Notes under the pieces: model-generated
The model's input: only the letters and a program-made list of their open reading frames with translations
Told to the model about the DNA's origin: nothing
The model's database searches: none
Translations under genes and position numbers: made by a program
In this document: positions 27,901 to 34,704 of the stretch, in pieces
How the letters are laid out: each line of letters starts with the position of its first letter
Position numbering within the stretch: position 1 is the first letter of the stretch
Source: an uncultured Mollicutes bacterium
GTDB taxonomy: Bacteria > Bacillota_I > Bacilli_A > RF39 > UBA660
Direction of reading: 5' to 3'
DNA length: 41,242 nt
Assembly: GCA_947652375.1 (NCBI GenBank)
Contig: CANTCS010000013.1
Location: 1-41,242 of the forward strand

Positions 27901-28334
27901 CTGCTAAAAAGAATCTAGCAAAAATTGCATTATCTTATCCTCATGTATATGTTGGAACTATTTCTTTGGGAGCTAATTCTATGCAGAGTATTAAAGTTTT
28001 AAAAGAAGCTGAAGCTTATAATGGTCCATCAATAATAATTGCTTATGCACCTTGTATTGCCCAAGGAATTATTAAAGGAATGAAAAATAGTATTAATGAA
28101 GAAAAATTAGCAACAGAATCTGGATATTTCCCATTATTCCATTATAATCCTAGTAATCAAGAATTTAAGCTTGATAGTAAAGCTGATTTTTCTAAATATG
28201 AGGAGTACATTTTAGGAGAAGACAGGTATCGTTCATTAAAAAAATTAAATAAGCAAGGAGATAAATTACTTTTAAAAAATAAAGAAGAAGCTGAAAATCT
28301 ATATAATTTCTATAAATCTTTAGAAGAAAAATAA
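24912..28334 (+). CDS. nifJ: pyruvate:ferredoxin (flavodoxin) oxidoreductase
   Basis: 1140 residues, close to the usual 1170-1200 of the single-chain homodimeric enzyme. It converts pyruvate and CoA to acetyl-CoA and CO2, passing electrons to ferredoxin or flavodoxin. The N-terminus YPITPASPMAELTDKW is domain I. Two 4Fe-4S motifs are seen: CISCNLCSLVCP (from about C677) and CTGCGLCEEICP (from about C734). Cysteines for the proximal cluster lie in CAGCGETPYLKLL, and the thiamine diphosphate site is GGDGWAYDIGYNG with DTEVYSNTGGQASKST. ATG 24912 (or 24915) follows AGGTGAT. It is a central enzyme of anaerobic energy metabolism and oxygen sensitive. It has no operon partner. Confidence 0.95.
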   Translation: MMKIMDGNEAASYVSYNFTEVAGIYPITPASPMAELTDKWSSDGKLNYFGVPVKVVEMESEAGAAGMVHGSLQAGCLTTTYTASQGLLLMLPNMYKIAGEMLPCVINVAARSLATHALSIFGDHQDIYAARATGFAILASSSVQQVMDLTGIAHLSAIKGRVPFINFFDGFRTSHELQKVELIDTDKLKDLIDWKALDEFRDRALNPNKPTIRGTAQNEDIYFQATEVRNEYYDKLPDIVNEYMSEVNKITGHNYQLFNYYGSKTANKVIVAMGSVCETIKETVEYLVSKKNESVGLLEVHLYRPFSAKYFLKELPKTVKKIAVLDRTKEPGASGEPLYLDICKTIKEVDARVSVYGGRYGLSSKNTTPAMIKGVFDFLDTRDVHSNFTVGIEDDITNLSIPYDKKFLLPSNNVEFLIYGYGSDGMVSASKDLMKITGTYTNAYVQGYFQYDSKKSGGVTISNLRFGKNMITSTYYVEKASIVVCTKDSYLKRLKMLEKIKDKGIFILNTNKNPNEVLSMMSNHDKRILQSKKIKMFIIDANKIASEALIPGKISTIIETIIFKLGKIIDFNFAVSKIKENLAVKFANKGGDLIEKNIVAIDNSLECLVPVKIPYVDFIDEINNKKSFFEVIDSLEGDTLPVSSFIKMPDGFVEAGTSKLDKRDSSDVAPCFLPENCISCNLCSLVCPHAVIRPFLLDENEVIDAPEVVSKNLIPANIRDKDYKFTIGVSISDCTGCGLCEEICPGKKGAKALVMKMKQKLIEDKKDIESDYLFNEVKEKKNVMPTNTVKGSQFVRPKFEFPGACAGCGETPYLKLLTQLFGDKMIIANATGCSSIYGASMPSMPYSIPWANSLFEDNAEFGFGMRVADDAMKRQIVSLIQNNLNLVKKSEAPIYKAYCENITEETANDLLKIIDDTKIERLLKLKDFIALKSVWMIGGDGWAYDIGYNGIDHVLASHENINILVLDTEVYSNTGGQASKSTRVGAVAKFAASGKETAKKNLAKIALSYPHVYVGTISLGANSMQSIKVLKEAEAYNGPSIIIAYAPCIAQGIIKGMKNSINEEKLATESGYFPLFHYNPSNQEFKLDSKADFSKYEEYILGEDRYRSLKKLNKQGDKLLLKNKEEAENLYNFYKSLEEK

Positions 28335-28578
28335 AAACTTTAATTTAGTGAAATATCTTAACTAGTTAATTATTAATAAATTGTTTTTATTAAGTTTTAA
28401 CAAATGATATATCATTAGTTTAAAGTTTTTTTATTTTCAGATTAAATTGTTATAATGAAAACTTGTTTGTAAAATTTTAGAAGGTGTAAGTTTTTAATAA
28501 ATTATCTTTATTGTTATTTTTTATTGAATATCTTATAAAATAGTGTATAATAAGTCAAAAAAGTTTGTAGGTGATATT
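28335..28578 (+). promoter_or_regulatory. intergenic region with weak terminator and a promoter
   Basis: AAAAACTTTAA (28333-28343) is complementary to TTAAAGTTTTT (28420-28430), enclosing a small AATGAT/ATCATT hairpin, a possible nifJ terminator. TTGAAT (28524-28529), a 16-base spacer and TATAAT (28546-28551) then form a promoter for the next gene. Confidence 0.5.
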
Positions 28579-28941
28579 GTGGGAAAATTTAAGAAATTTA
28601 AATTAGAAAATTTTGAAGAAATAGATGATGAAAATATAGTATTAGATGATTTAGTAGAAGATTATGAAGATGAAGCAGAAAACGGATATGAAGTAGTAGA
28701 TGATGGTTATAAGGAAAATGGTATTTTACCTATAAATATAATATTTATTTTAAAAATTGCTTCAATGTCTTTTGTATGGATAGGATTGCTATTAGCTATT
28801 GTACTTGTTATATATCTATTTATAAAAGATAATGCTATTAATGCATGTATTTTTATAAGTGGACTTATTATTTCTTTTATTTTTGGTTATCTTTTTATGT
28901 CTTTTTTGGATCGAATATTAATTAATCTTGATAAAAATTAA
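28579..28941 (+). CDS. hypothetical small membrane protein
   Basis: 120 residues from GTG 28579. The first half is acidic (EEIDDENIVLDDLVEDYEDE), followed by two hydrophobic segments (about 60-84 and 89-113). I choose the GTG because AGGTGAT (28569-28575) precedes it and because the promoter -10 TATAAT lies at 28546-28551, inside what a longer GTG start at 28543 would translate. No family is recognised. It lies between nifJ and the small-RNA/recG region. Confidence 0.5.
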   Translation: MGKFKKFKLENFEEIDDENIVLDDLVEDYEDEAENGYEVVDDGYKENGILPINIIFILKIASMSFVWIGLLLAIVLVIYLFIKDNAINACIFISGLIISFIFGYLFMSFLDRILINLDKN

Positions 28942-29079
28942 ATTTTAAGAAAATCTAAAAAGATTATATATTATTTAGATAAATATTTATATTTTTTCAC
29001 GGTATTATGTTTGGAAACTATATTGTAATAATATAGTTTTTTATTTATTTTTTAAACTCATCATTTTAATTATATTAAG

Positions 29080-29218
29080 AAAATAAAAAAGACGTCGGCA
29101 AACGTCTTTTAAATTTTTATCTAAGAGGCTACACCCCCTGAGGGTAGCCTCAAAAAAGAATAAAAAGGGGTTGGCTAGTGTGATACTAGCGACCAATTCG
29201 CCTAATTCCGAATTGGTA
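29080..29218 (-). ncRNA. candidate small RNA 1 (about 140 nt), minus strand
   Basis: No reading frame is present. Reading the minus strand from about 29218, three hairpins are seen: ACCAATTCG/CGAATTGGT (9 bp), GCTAGT/ACTAGC, and GAGGCTAC/GTAGCCTC (8 bp). The 8-bp hairpin's loop carries CUCAGGGGGU. The RNA ends in AAAAGACGT/ACGTCTTTT followed by TTTTTTATTTT, a strong intrinsic terminator. A C-rich unpaired stretch AACCCCUUUUU lies between hairpins two and three and could also pair with the GGGGGU loop. The promoter is near-consensus. I recognise no known RNA family (not 6S, SRP, tmRNA or RNase P). The terminator may also serve the plus strand. Confidence 0.7.
29087..29110. terminator. bidirectional terminator hairpin
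   Basis: AAAAGACGT (29087-29095), six-base loop, ACGTCTTTT (29102-29110). On the minus strand a long T run follows; on the plus strand CTTTTAAATTTTT follows, so it may also stop transcripts from the small membrane-protein gene. Confidence 0.8.
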
Positions 29219-29224
29219 GTTCCT

Positions 29225-29253
29225 ATACTAATCTAAAAGGATATATTTGTCAA
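29225..29253 (-). promoter_or_regulatory. promoter of small RNA 1
   Basis: On the minus strand TTGACA (29253-29248), a 17-base spacer and TAGTAT (29230-29225): a perfect -35 with a good -10. It fires away from recG. Confidence 0.75.
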
Positions 29254-29364
29254 CAAAAATTATCAATTTTTTTAATTTTTTTTATTAAATGTATTTTGGA
29301 TAAAATGTTTCTTTATATCAAATAAAAGATATTATAAATAATACTTATAATGACGTTCTATGAC

Positions 29365-29393
29365 TTGGATAAAAAATATGATTATGATATAAT
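29365..29393 (+). promoter_or_regulatory. recG promoter
   Basis: TTGGAT (29365-29370), 17-base spacer, TATAAT (29388-29393) with TG one base upstream. Its position rules out the in-frame ATG at 29350 as the real recG start. Confidence 0.65.
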
Positions 29394-29415
29394 ATGCCAA
29401 GAAGGAAGTGGTATC

Positions 29416-31410
29416 GTGGCAGAATTAAAAGATGTAAAAGGTATTGGTCCTAAGTCTCTTTCTTTATTAAATAAAATTAATATTAATACAATTGAAGATT
29501 TAGTTACACATTTTCCCTTTAGGTATGATGTTTTAGAAAGAAATGAGTTATCTAAAGTAAATGATGGCGATAAAATTACAATTGATGGAAAAGTTGAAAG
29601 TGTACCTATTTTAATGAGATTTAAAGCAGGTTTAAATAAAATGAATTTTAGGTTAGTTACACAATCTGGTGTAGTAGGTGTATCTATATTTAATAGAGCA
29701 TTTTTAAAGAGTCAGTTAGGTGTAGGAACTGGAATTACTGTTATAGGAAAGTTTGATAAAGGTAAAAATATTATTACTGCTAATGATATAAAAATGGGAA
29801 TTTTAACTAATAAGGTTAAAATAGAGCCCGTTTATCATTGTACTAGTGGTCTTACCAATAAAAATCTTTCAACTTATATTAATATGGCTCTATTATTATT
29901 TGGAAAAGAAATAAATGATTATATACCTCAAGAATATACACAAAAATATAATTTTTTAAATAAAAAGACAGCTCTAAATATTATACATAATCCCTCGACT
30001 AGTGAAAAATTAAAAGAAGTTACTATAAGACTTAAATATGAAGAGTTATTTCAATTTATGTTTAAGATTAATTATTTAAAGCAACAAAATAAAAAAGAAA
30101 AAAATGGGTTAGTTAGACAAATTGATAAAAAAAAGCTTGATAAATTTATAGAAAAAATACCATTTTTATTAACTAATGATCAAATGAGTGCAATAGATGA
30201 AATTATAAAAGATTTAGAAGCTCCTAATAGAATGAATAGATTACTTCAAGGTGATGTTGGAAGTGGTAAAACGGTTGTTGCTTTTACAGGTATGTATGCT
30301 AATTATTTATGTAATTATCAAAGTGCTTTAATGGCACCTACAGAGATTTTAGCAACACAACATTATAATAATTTGAAAGAATTTTTAAAGGATGAGAATA
30401 TTAATATTGCTTTGCTTACAGGTTCAACTTCAAAAAAAGATAAATCTTTAATATATTCTGGTTTGAAGGATGGAACTATAAAAATGGTAATTGGGACTCA
30501 TGCTTTAATTCAAGATGAAGTTGAATATAATAATTTGGGATTAGTAATCACTGATGAACAACATAGATTTGGCGTCCATCAAAGAGCTAATTTACAAAAT
30601 AAAGGAATTAAGCCAGATGTTCTTTATATGAGTGCGACTCCAATTCCTAGAACTTATGCTTTAACTATTTTTGGTGATATGGATGTTTCTACAATTAAAG
30701 AAAGACCAAAAGGAAGACAAAAAATTGATACTTTTGTTAAAAAAAATAGCGAAATAAAAGAAGTTTTAGAAATGATTTATCAAGAATTAAAAAGTAAGCA
30801 TCAAATTTATGTTATTGCTCCACTTATAGAGGAAAGTGAAAATTCAGATTTAACAACTGTAAATGAACTTAAAGAGCAAATGAGACTTGCTTTTGGAGAA
30901 CTTTATAAAATAGATATAGTTCATGGAAAAATGGCTAGTGGAGCAAAAGATTTAATTATGAATCAATTTAAAGAAAATAAGGTTCAAATACTTATCTCAA
31001 CTACTGTTGTTGAAGTCGGAGTAGATGTTCCTAATGCTACTACTATGGTTATTTTTGATGCTGATAGATTTGGTCTTTCTACACTTCATCAATTACGAGG
31101 AAGAGTCGGTCGTGGAACTTCTAAAAGTCAATGTATTTTAATTAGTGATAGTGATGCGGAAAGACTTAAAATAATGGAGAGAGAAGATGATGGTTTTATT
31201 ATTTCCGAAGAAGATTTTAAATTAAGAGGACATGGAGACTTGTTTGGTACTAAACAAAGTGGTGATATGACTTTTAAAATTGCTAGTATAAAAAACGACT
31301 ATAAAATTTTATTACAGGCTAAAAAAGATTCTAAGGAATATTTATTAAATAAAGAGACTGACAATGATGAATTAAAGAAAAATTTAATAATGGCAATTAC
31401 TGAGGGATAA
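29416..31410 (+). CDS. recG: ATP-dependent DNA helicase RecG
   Basis: 664 residues from GTG 29416, which has GAAGGAAG seven bases upstream. Starting here the protein opens MAELKDVKGIGPKSLSLL, the usual RecG beginning. The order is wedge/OB domain (about 60-150), helicase motif I GDVGSGKT (G279), motif II DEQH (D380), SATPIPRT (motif III), and the C-terminal lobe with VVEVGVDVPNA and QLRGRVGRG (motif VI). It remodels stalled replication forks and Holliday junctions. The length is slightly below the usual 680-690. It is monocistronic and flanked by the two candidate small RNAs. Confidence 0.95.
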   Translation: MAELKDVKGIGPKSLSLLNKININTIEDLVTHFPFRYDVLERNELSKVNDGDKITIDGKVESVPILMRFKAGLNKMNFRLVTQSGVVGVSIFNRAFLKSQLGVGTGITVIGKFDKGKNIITANDIKMGILTNKVKIEPVYHCTSGLTNKNLSTYINMALLLFGKEINDYIPQEYTQKYNFLNKKTALNIIHNPSTSEKLKEVTIRLKYEELFQFMFKINYLKQQNKKEKNGLVRQIDKKKLDKFIEKIPFLLTNDQMSAIDEIIKDLEAPNRMNRLLQGDVGSGKTVVAFTGMYANYLCNYQSALMAPTEILATQHYNNLKEFLKDENINIALLTGSTSKKDKSLIYSGLKDGTIKMVIGTHALIQDEVEYNNLGLVITDEQHRFGVHQRANLQNKGIKPDVLYMSATPIPRTYALTIFGDMDVSTIKERPKGRQKIDTFVKKNSEIKEVLEMIYQELKSKHQIYVIAPLIEESENSDLTTVNELKEQMRLAFGELYKIDIVHGKMASGAKDLIMNQFKENKVQILISTTVVEVGVDVPNATTMVIFDADRFGLSTLHQLRGRVGRGTSKSQCILISDSDAERLKIMEREDDGFIISEEDFKLRGHGDLFGTKQSGDMTFKIASIKNDYKILLQAKKDSKEYLLNKETDNDELKKNLIMAITEG

Positions 31411-31444
31411 GATGTGTAAAGTAAAAAAAGTTTTTTAAATTTAA

Positions 31445-31473
31445 TTGACATTTCTATCTTAATCATATATTAT
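31445..31473 (+). promoter_or_regulatory. promoter of small RNA 2
   Basis: TTGACA (31445-31450), exactly 17 bases, TATTAT (31468-31473). A near-consensus promoter 35 bases after the recG stop with no reading frame behind it. Confidence 0.75.
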
Positions 31474-31479
31474 TAAGAT

Positions 31480-31577
31480 GCGTGGTATATATCACGCCGA
31501 TATCTCTAACGGTTTAATGTTAGAGTATATTCAACCGAACCCCCTGAAGAGTCAGCGAAAGCTGGCTCACTTTTTGT
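31480..31577 (+). ncRNA. candidate small RNA 2 (about 98 nt) with pseudoknot potential
   Basis: From the likely start near 31480 the RNA folds into GCGTG/CACGC (31480-31484 with 31493-31497) and CTCTAAC/GTTAGAG (31504-31510 with 31519-31525). The loop GGTT (31511-31514) of the second hairpin can pair with AACC (31533-31536), an H-type pseudoknot. An unpaired ACCCCCUGA follows, then GAGTCAGC-GAAA-GCTGGCTC (one G-U pair) and a T run as terminator. No known family is recognised. The C-rich stretch is the kind used by Gram-positive small RNAs to bind Shine-Dalgarno sequences. The integrase remnant ends 80 bases downstream on the other strand, so the RNA may also be an integration target. Confidence 0.65.
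31549..31576 (+). terminator. terminator of small RNA 2
   Basis: Eight-pair stem (31549-31556 with 31561-31568) closed by a GAAA tetraloop, followed by ACTTTTTG and more T residues. Confidence 0.8.
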
Positions 31578-31657
31578 TTTTGCTTGAATTTACAGGGGTT
31601 TCTAAAATTATCATTTTATAAATTATTGCTTTCAACTACCAATCAACTACCAAAATC

Positions 31658-32200
31658 CTATATTGAAGGTGCAGGATAAGTTAGTTTATTTATAGTATTT
31701 ACAGCATCATAAAGTTTATCTTTGAACATATACGTATAAGTATCTAGTGTTTCTTCGATAGAAGCATGTCCTAAAAATTGTGATACAACAGTAATGTTTG
31801 CATTATTGTTTATGAGTAAGGATGCACAACTATGTCTAAAGTCGTGTAATCTTATTCTTTTTATTTTTGTATCTTTTTCTATATTCTTGTGTCTCATTTG
31901 ATAAAAAGTAATAGGAATAAATCCCCCAAATATAAACCAATTATCATTAAAATCAGCAAACTGTTTTTGTTCTTCATATAATTGTTTTAAATCTTTAAAG
32001 AGTATTTCAGCAATGAATAAAATCCTGTTGCTTTTTTCAGTTTTAGGTTTTGTAAGTTCATAAATGGTAGAGGATTCAGAACCATGAGTTACTGCTTGTT
32101 TTGTAACTGATAATCTTTTATCAATCCAATTAACATCTTTCCATTGTAAACCTCTAGTTTCACCTCTACGAAGTCCACAGTAATATAGAGTTTCATACAT
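31658..32200 (-). pseudogene. tyrosine integrase, catalytic domain only
   Basis: 180 residues forming the C-terminal part of a phage/ICE-type tyrosine recombinase. The catalytic Arg is in CGLRRGETRGLQW, the H-x-x-R box in LHDFRHSCASLLI, the late His in FLGHASIEETLD and the nucleophile Tyr in TYTYMF. Full-length enzymes have about 350-400 residues; the AP2-like and SAM-like core-binding domains (about 200 residues) are missing. Only 30 bases separate its ATG from the end of the RepA-like remnant, so a deletion has removed the N-terminal half. The active-site residues remain, but the enzyme is probably unable to bind its site. Confidence 0.85.
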
Positions 32201-32230
32201 GATTATGGTCGTTTCTAGTTTCTAACAAAG

Positions 32231-32594
32231 TTATTTGTTTGTTGTTTTATCACCAGAAAAATCAGCAATTTCTTCCTCATGATCTAATATGCTTATATTT
32301 GGTTTTCCATCTCTATCTATTATAAATAAAAATCTTTTTTTGGAGTTAAATTTAGTTTTTTAAAACGGTATAATTGCCAAAATCGGACTCTGTGATAATA
32401 TATAAGACAGGTGATGGAATTATTTTTTGTCCTAGAAATGGTAATCTATTGGTTATACAGTAGAAAGTTGCAGTGACAACATAGAATTTCCTACCTTAGG
32501 TTTTGATACAAGTAAAATAAACACCTTTAACCTCATTAATCCTTCGATTATGATGTTTTTTTTGTGCTTGTATCTATTCTTCAATTAGTTTCAT
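32231..32594 (-). pseudogene. RepA-like AAA ATPase remnant
   Basis: Read on the minus strand, the pieces lie in several frames. ATG at 32594-32592 gives MKLIEE and a stop. A second frame has IIIEGLMRLKVFILLVSKPK followed by VGNSMLSLQLSTV, a RepA/AAA_25-type Walker A in which the Lys of GKS has become Asn. A third frame has LPFLGQKIIPSPVLYIITES, the following strand of the same fold. The last has RFLFIIDRDGKPNISILDHE up to the stop at 32231-32233. At least three frame changes or stops show it is dead. Such ATPases drive replication of plasmids and integrative elements. It sits between the DUF3173-like gene and the integrase. Confidence 0.6.
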
Positions 32595-32598
32595 ATCG

Positions 32599-32772
32599 CT
32601 ATCCTTTCTTAATTCTAGATTCTAAGTAACTAAAATTAATATCTAAATAATCTACAACTTCTTTCATAGGTACTACATGCTTTGGAACTATATAACCTTG
32701 TTTGGTTAGTTTCTCTCTAATGTTTCTTTTAATCTTTAGAGCAGAGTTTCTACCAACTTGGCTAATCTTCAT
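32599..32772 (-). CDS. DUF3173-like small protein of integrative elements
   Basis: 57 residues, intact frame from ATG 32772-32770 to TAG 32601-32599. The sequence KISQVGRNSALKIKRNIREK, then LTKQGYIVPKHVVPMKEVVD, resembles the short helical proteins (DUF3173 type) found just upstream of tyrosine integrases in Firmicutes ICEs, where they may act as DNA-binding accessory or excision factors. The order DUF3173, ATPase, integrase on one strand fits such an element. The assignment rests on pattern and context, not on a decisive motif. It ends five bases before the start codon of the dead ATPase gene. Confidence 0.5.
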   Translation of the reverse strand: MKISQVGRNSALKIKRNIREKLTKQGYIVPKHVVPMKEVVDYLDINFSYLESRIKKG

Positions 32773-32847
32773 TAAATCTTTTTACAAGATATGTTATAAT
32801 GTTTTTGGGATGATAATATATCCTAATAACCGAAGAAGTATTTTGTT

Positions 32848-32974
32848 ATGAATAAAGAACTTTTCCCAAAGAGAACTAGCAAGAAGAATAGGATTAACTG
32901 ATATATCTTTAAATGATCTTGAAAATGGAAAAGTTAAGAAACCTGATATAGAAGTATTAAGAAAGATAGCTTGA
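32848..32974 (+). pseudogene. frameshifted XRE-family repressor fragment
   Basis: ATG 32848 opens MNKELF; removing one C of the CCC at 32865-32867 continues as QRELARRIGLTDISLNDLEN then GKVKKPDIEVLRKIA, a clear XRE/Cro helix-turn-helix, ending at TGA 32972-32974. As the sequence stands the frame is broken after six codons. An extended -10 (TGTTATAAT, 32792-32800) lies upstream. It was probably the divergent regulator of the integrase module. Confidence 0.65.
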
Positions 32975-33355
32975 AGGTGCAAAAACAAAATATAATTAGG
33001 GTAAATAATTGGAAAGAAATTGCCTCAATTTTGTTAAATAATATTAAAAATAATGGGATATGGAAGTTAGAAATAATTAGGAAATAGTAACAAAAATGGC
33101 ATTTATAAATTGGTCAGTTGCGACTGACCAATTGGAAAGGAATAGTTATGTTAGAATAAAACAATAAAATGGTTAATAAAATAACAACATTGGTAAATGA
33201 AGTAAAATCTAAATTATCAAAAGAAATTAATAATTCGATAGTTTATGTTTAATAGAAATTAAGAAAGCCAAGAATAAGCAGAGGCTAAACCGAAAATAAG
33301 TCGAAATAAAATTATTCAGATTACGAAAATAGTTAAGAAAAGTGAGTGATTTACA
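32975..33355 (+). other. non-coding stretch with inverted repeat and a decayed short frame
   Basis: A perfect 11-bp inverted repeat, AATTGGTCAGT (33108-33118) with ACTGACCAATT (33123-33133), loop TGCG, lies just before GGAAAGG and an ATG at 33148. That frame stops after three codons (MLE, TAA) but continues in the same frame as about 34 codons containing MVNKITTLVNEVKSKLSKEI. This looks like a dead small gene with a hairpin or operator in its leader. Nothing else is recognisable. Confidence 0.4.
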
Positions 33356-33682
33356 ATGAAGATTATAACAGTTTGTGGAAGTTTAAGGTTTTATAAAGAA
33401 ATGATGGAAATAACAGAAAAATTGGAATTAGAAGGAAACTGTATGCTAGTACCTATTTATAATCCTTCTAGAGCTAATAAAGATGATTTTACAGAAGATG
33501 AAGCTTTAATGCTTGATAAAATGCATAAAGAAAGAATAAAACTAGCTAACGCTATTTTAATTATAAATGTTGATAATTATATTGGAAATAGTACAAGTAA
33601 AGAAATTGAATTTGCAAAATCATTAAATAAAGAAATAATATATTATAGTGATAAAGTGAGGATGAAAGGTGCAAATTATTAA
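33356..33682 (+). CDS. nucleoside 2-deoxyribosyltransferase-like protein
   Basis: 108 residues. The start MKIITVCGSLRFYKEM and the later IINVDNYIGNSTSKEIEFAK fit the small flavodoxin-like fold of the nucleoside 2-deoxyribosyltransferase and related N-glycosidase family. There the late Glu, here in SKEIEFA, is the catalytic candidate. Such enzymes cleave or exchange the base of (deoxy)nucleosides or nucleotides. Phage and mobile elements often carry them. It is followed, after a gap, by a HAD 5'-nucleotidase gene on the same strand, suggesting a nucleotide-salvage or cleanup theme. Confidence 0.6.
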   Translation: MKIITVCGSLRFYKEMMEITEKLELEGNCMLVPIYNPSRANKDDFTEDEALMLDKMHKERIKLANAILIINVDNYIGNSTSKEIEFAKSLNKEIIYYSDKVRMKGANY

Positions 33683-33989
33683 TACTAGGAATAAAGTAGA
33701 AAAATCATATCAAGAAAAATTATAATCAATTAATGAAATGTTTGAAGAAAAGATGTTAATGACTTATTGAATTAATACTTTGTTATCTACTAAATGATAA
33801 AGAAATTCTATGTACCATGTACACTAAGTTGGACATATGAACAACATAAATATATAGAATGAAATTAACTAAATAAATAAAAGAATAACTTTATATAATG
33901 ATACTTTAGATTATATTGGCTATTGCTGTGGATATACTTTTACTATTTACACAAATATATCAAATAATAATAAGAGAGGTGAAATTACT
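33683..33989. other. non-coding gap, probably decayed coding DNA
   Basis: No intact gene. Short plus-strand frames such as KKFYVPCTLSWTYEQHKYIE (about 33798-33860) look like fragments of former coding sequence, but I cannot name the source. AGAGAGGTG at the right end is the ribosome binding site of the next gene. Confidence 0.35.
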
Positions 33990-34577
33990 TTGAGAATAGG
34001 AATCGATATAGATGATACTTTAACAGATATTAAAGAGCAATTAAATAATGCTGCATTTGAGTATGCAAAAACACTTAATAAAAAAGTAGAAAATAAAAAT
34101 ATAGAAATAAATGATAAATATAATAATGGAAATATTTATCAAAAAATATTTAACTTTAGTTGTGATGAATTAAAATATTTTTTAGGAACAATACAAGAAG
34201 ATATAACTAATAATGCTATTCCTAGAAAAAATTGTATAGAAGTAATTAAAAATTTACATGAAGAGGGAAATGAAATTTATATAATTACAGCAAGAGATAG
34301 TGAATTTCATCAAAATCCATATCAACAAAGTATAGATTGGTTAAATAAAAATGATATTTATTTTGATAAATTAATTGTAAATGCAAGAGATAAAAGTAAA
34401 GTTTGTTTAGAGGAAAATATAGATATATTAATTGATAATAGTATTAGTAATTGTAAAAATGTTATTGAAAGCGGAATTTCTGCGATTATGATTACAAATA
34501 GTGATGTTGTTGAAAATAATAATATTAAATGTTTTAAAAATTGGATTGATATATATAATTATTTACATAAAATGTAA
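33990..34577 (+). CDS. HAD-superfamily 5'(3')-deoxyribonucleotidase-like protein (NT5C family)
   Basis: 195 residues. HAD motif I is GIDIDDTLTD (D6 nucleophile, D8 acid/base), motif II is IYIITARDSEF, and a Lys plus IDILIDNSISNC provide motifs III and IV. This matches the small cytosolic NT5C-type nucleotidases, which dephosphorylate (deoxy)nucleoside monophosphates. The start is TTG 33990 with AGAGAGGTG eight bases upstream; no in-frame ATG is nearby. It is intact while the genes around it are decayed. Confidence 0.75.
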   Translation: MRIGIDIDDTLTDIKEQLNNAAFEYAKTLNKKVENKNIEINDKYNNGNIYQKIFNFSCDELKYFLGTIQEDITNNAIPRKNCIEVIKNLHEEGNEIYIITARDSEFHQNPYQQSIDWLNKNDIYFDKLIVNARDKSKVCLEENIDILIDNSISNCKNVIESGISAIMITNSDVVENNNIKCFKNWIDIYNYLHKM

Positions 34578-34600
34578 TTGTAAAAGAAAGTGAGATACGA

Positions 34601-34704
34601 AAAGTTGAAAGTTTAATCTATGAGGTTCGTGGTGTTTAAGTTATGCTTGATTTTTGATTTAGCAAAACTTTATGAATGTACTAATGGTACTAAAACTATA
34701 AATG
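34601..34704 (+). pseudogene. ORF6N-domain antirepressor remnant
   Basis: The frame reads KVESLIYEVRGV, a TAA stop, VMLDF, then a one-base shift to DLAKLYECTNGTKTIN. Restored, VRGVQVMLDFDLAKLYECTN is the start of the ORF6N domain found in phage and mobile-element antirepressors. The downstream part (about 200 residues) is gone. It supports a dead prophage or integrative element here. Confidence 0.65.

Noticed and set aside
29350..29415. Longer RecG start at ATG 29350
   Set aside because: It would overlap the promoter TTGGAT-N17-TATAAT, and the extra residues do not resemble RecG.
31480..31577. tmRNA, SRP RNA or c-di-GMP-II riboswitch
   Set aside because: No tag frame or tRNA-like ends, no SRP tetraloop motif; the GGUUUAA/CAACCGA resemblance to c-di-GMP-II has a different hairpin order and no downstream gene on that strand.
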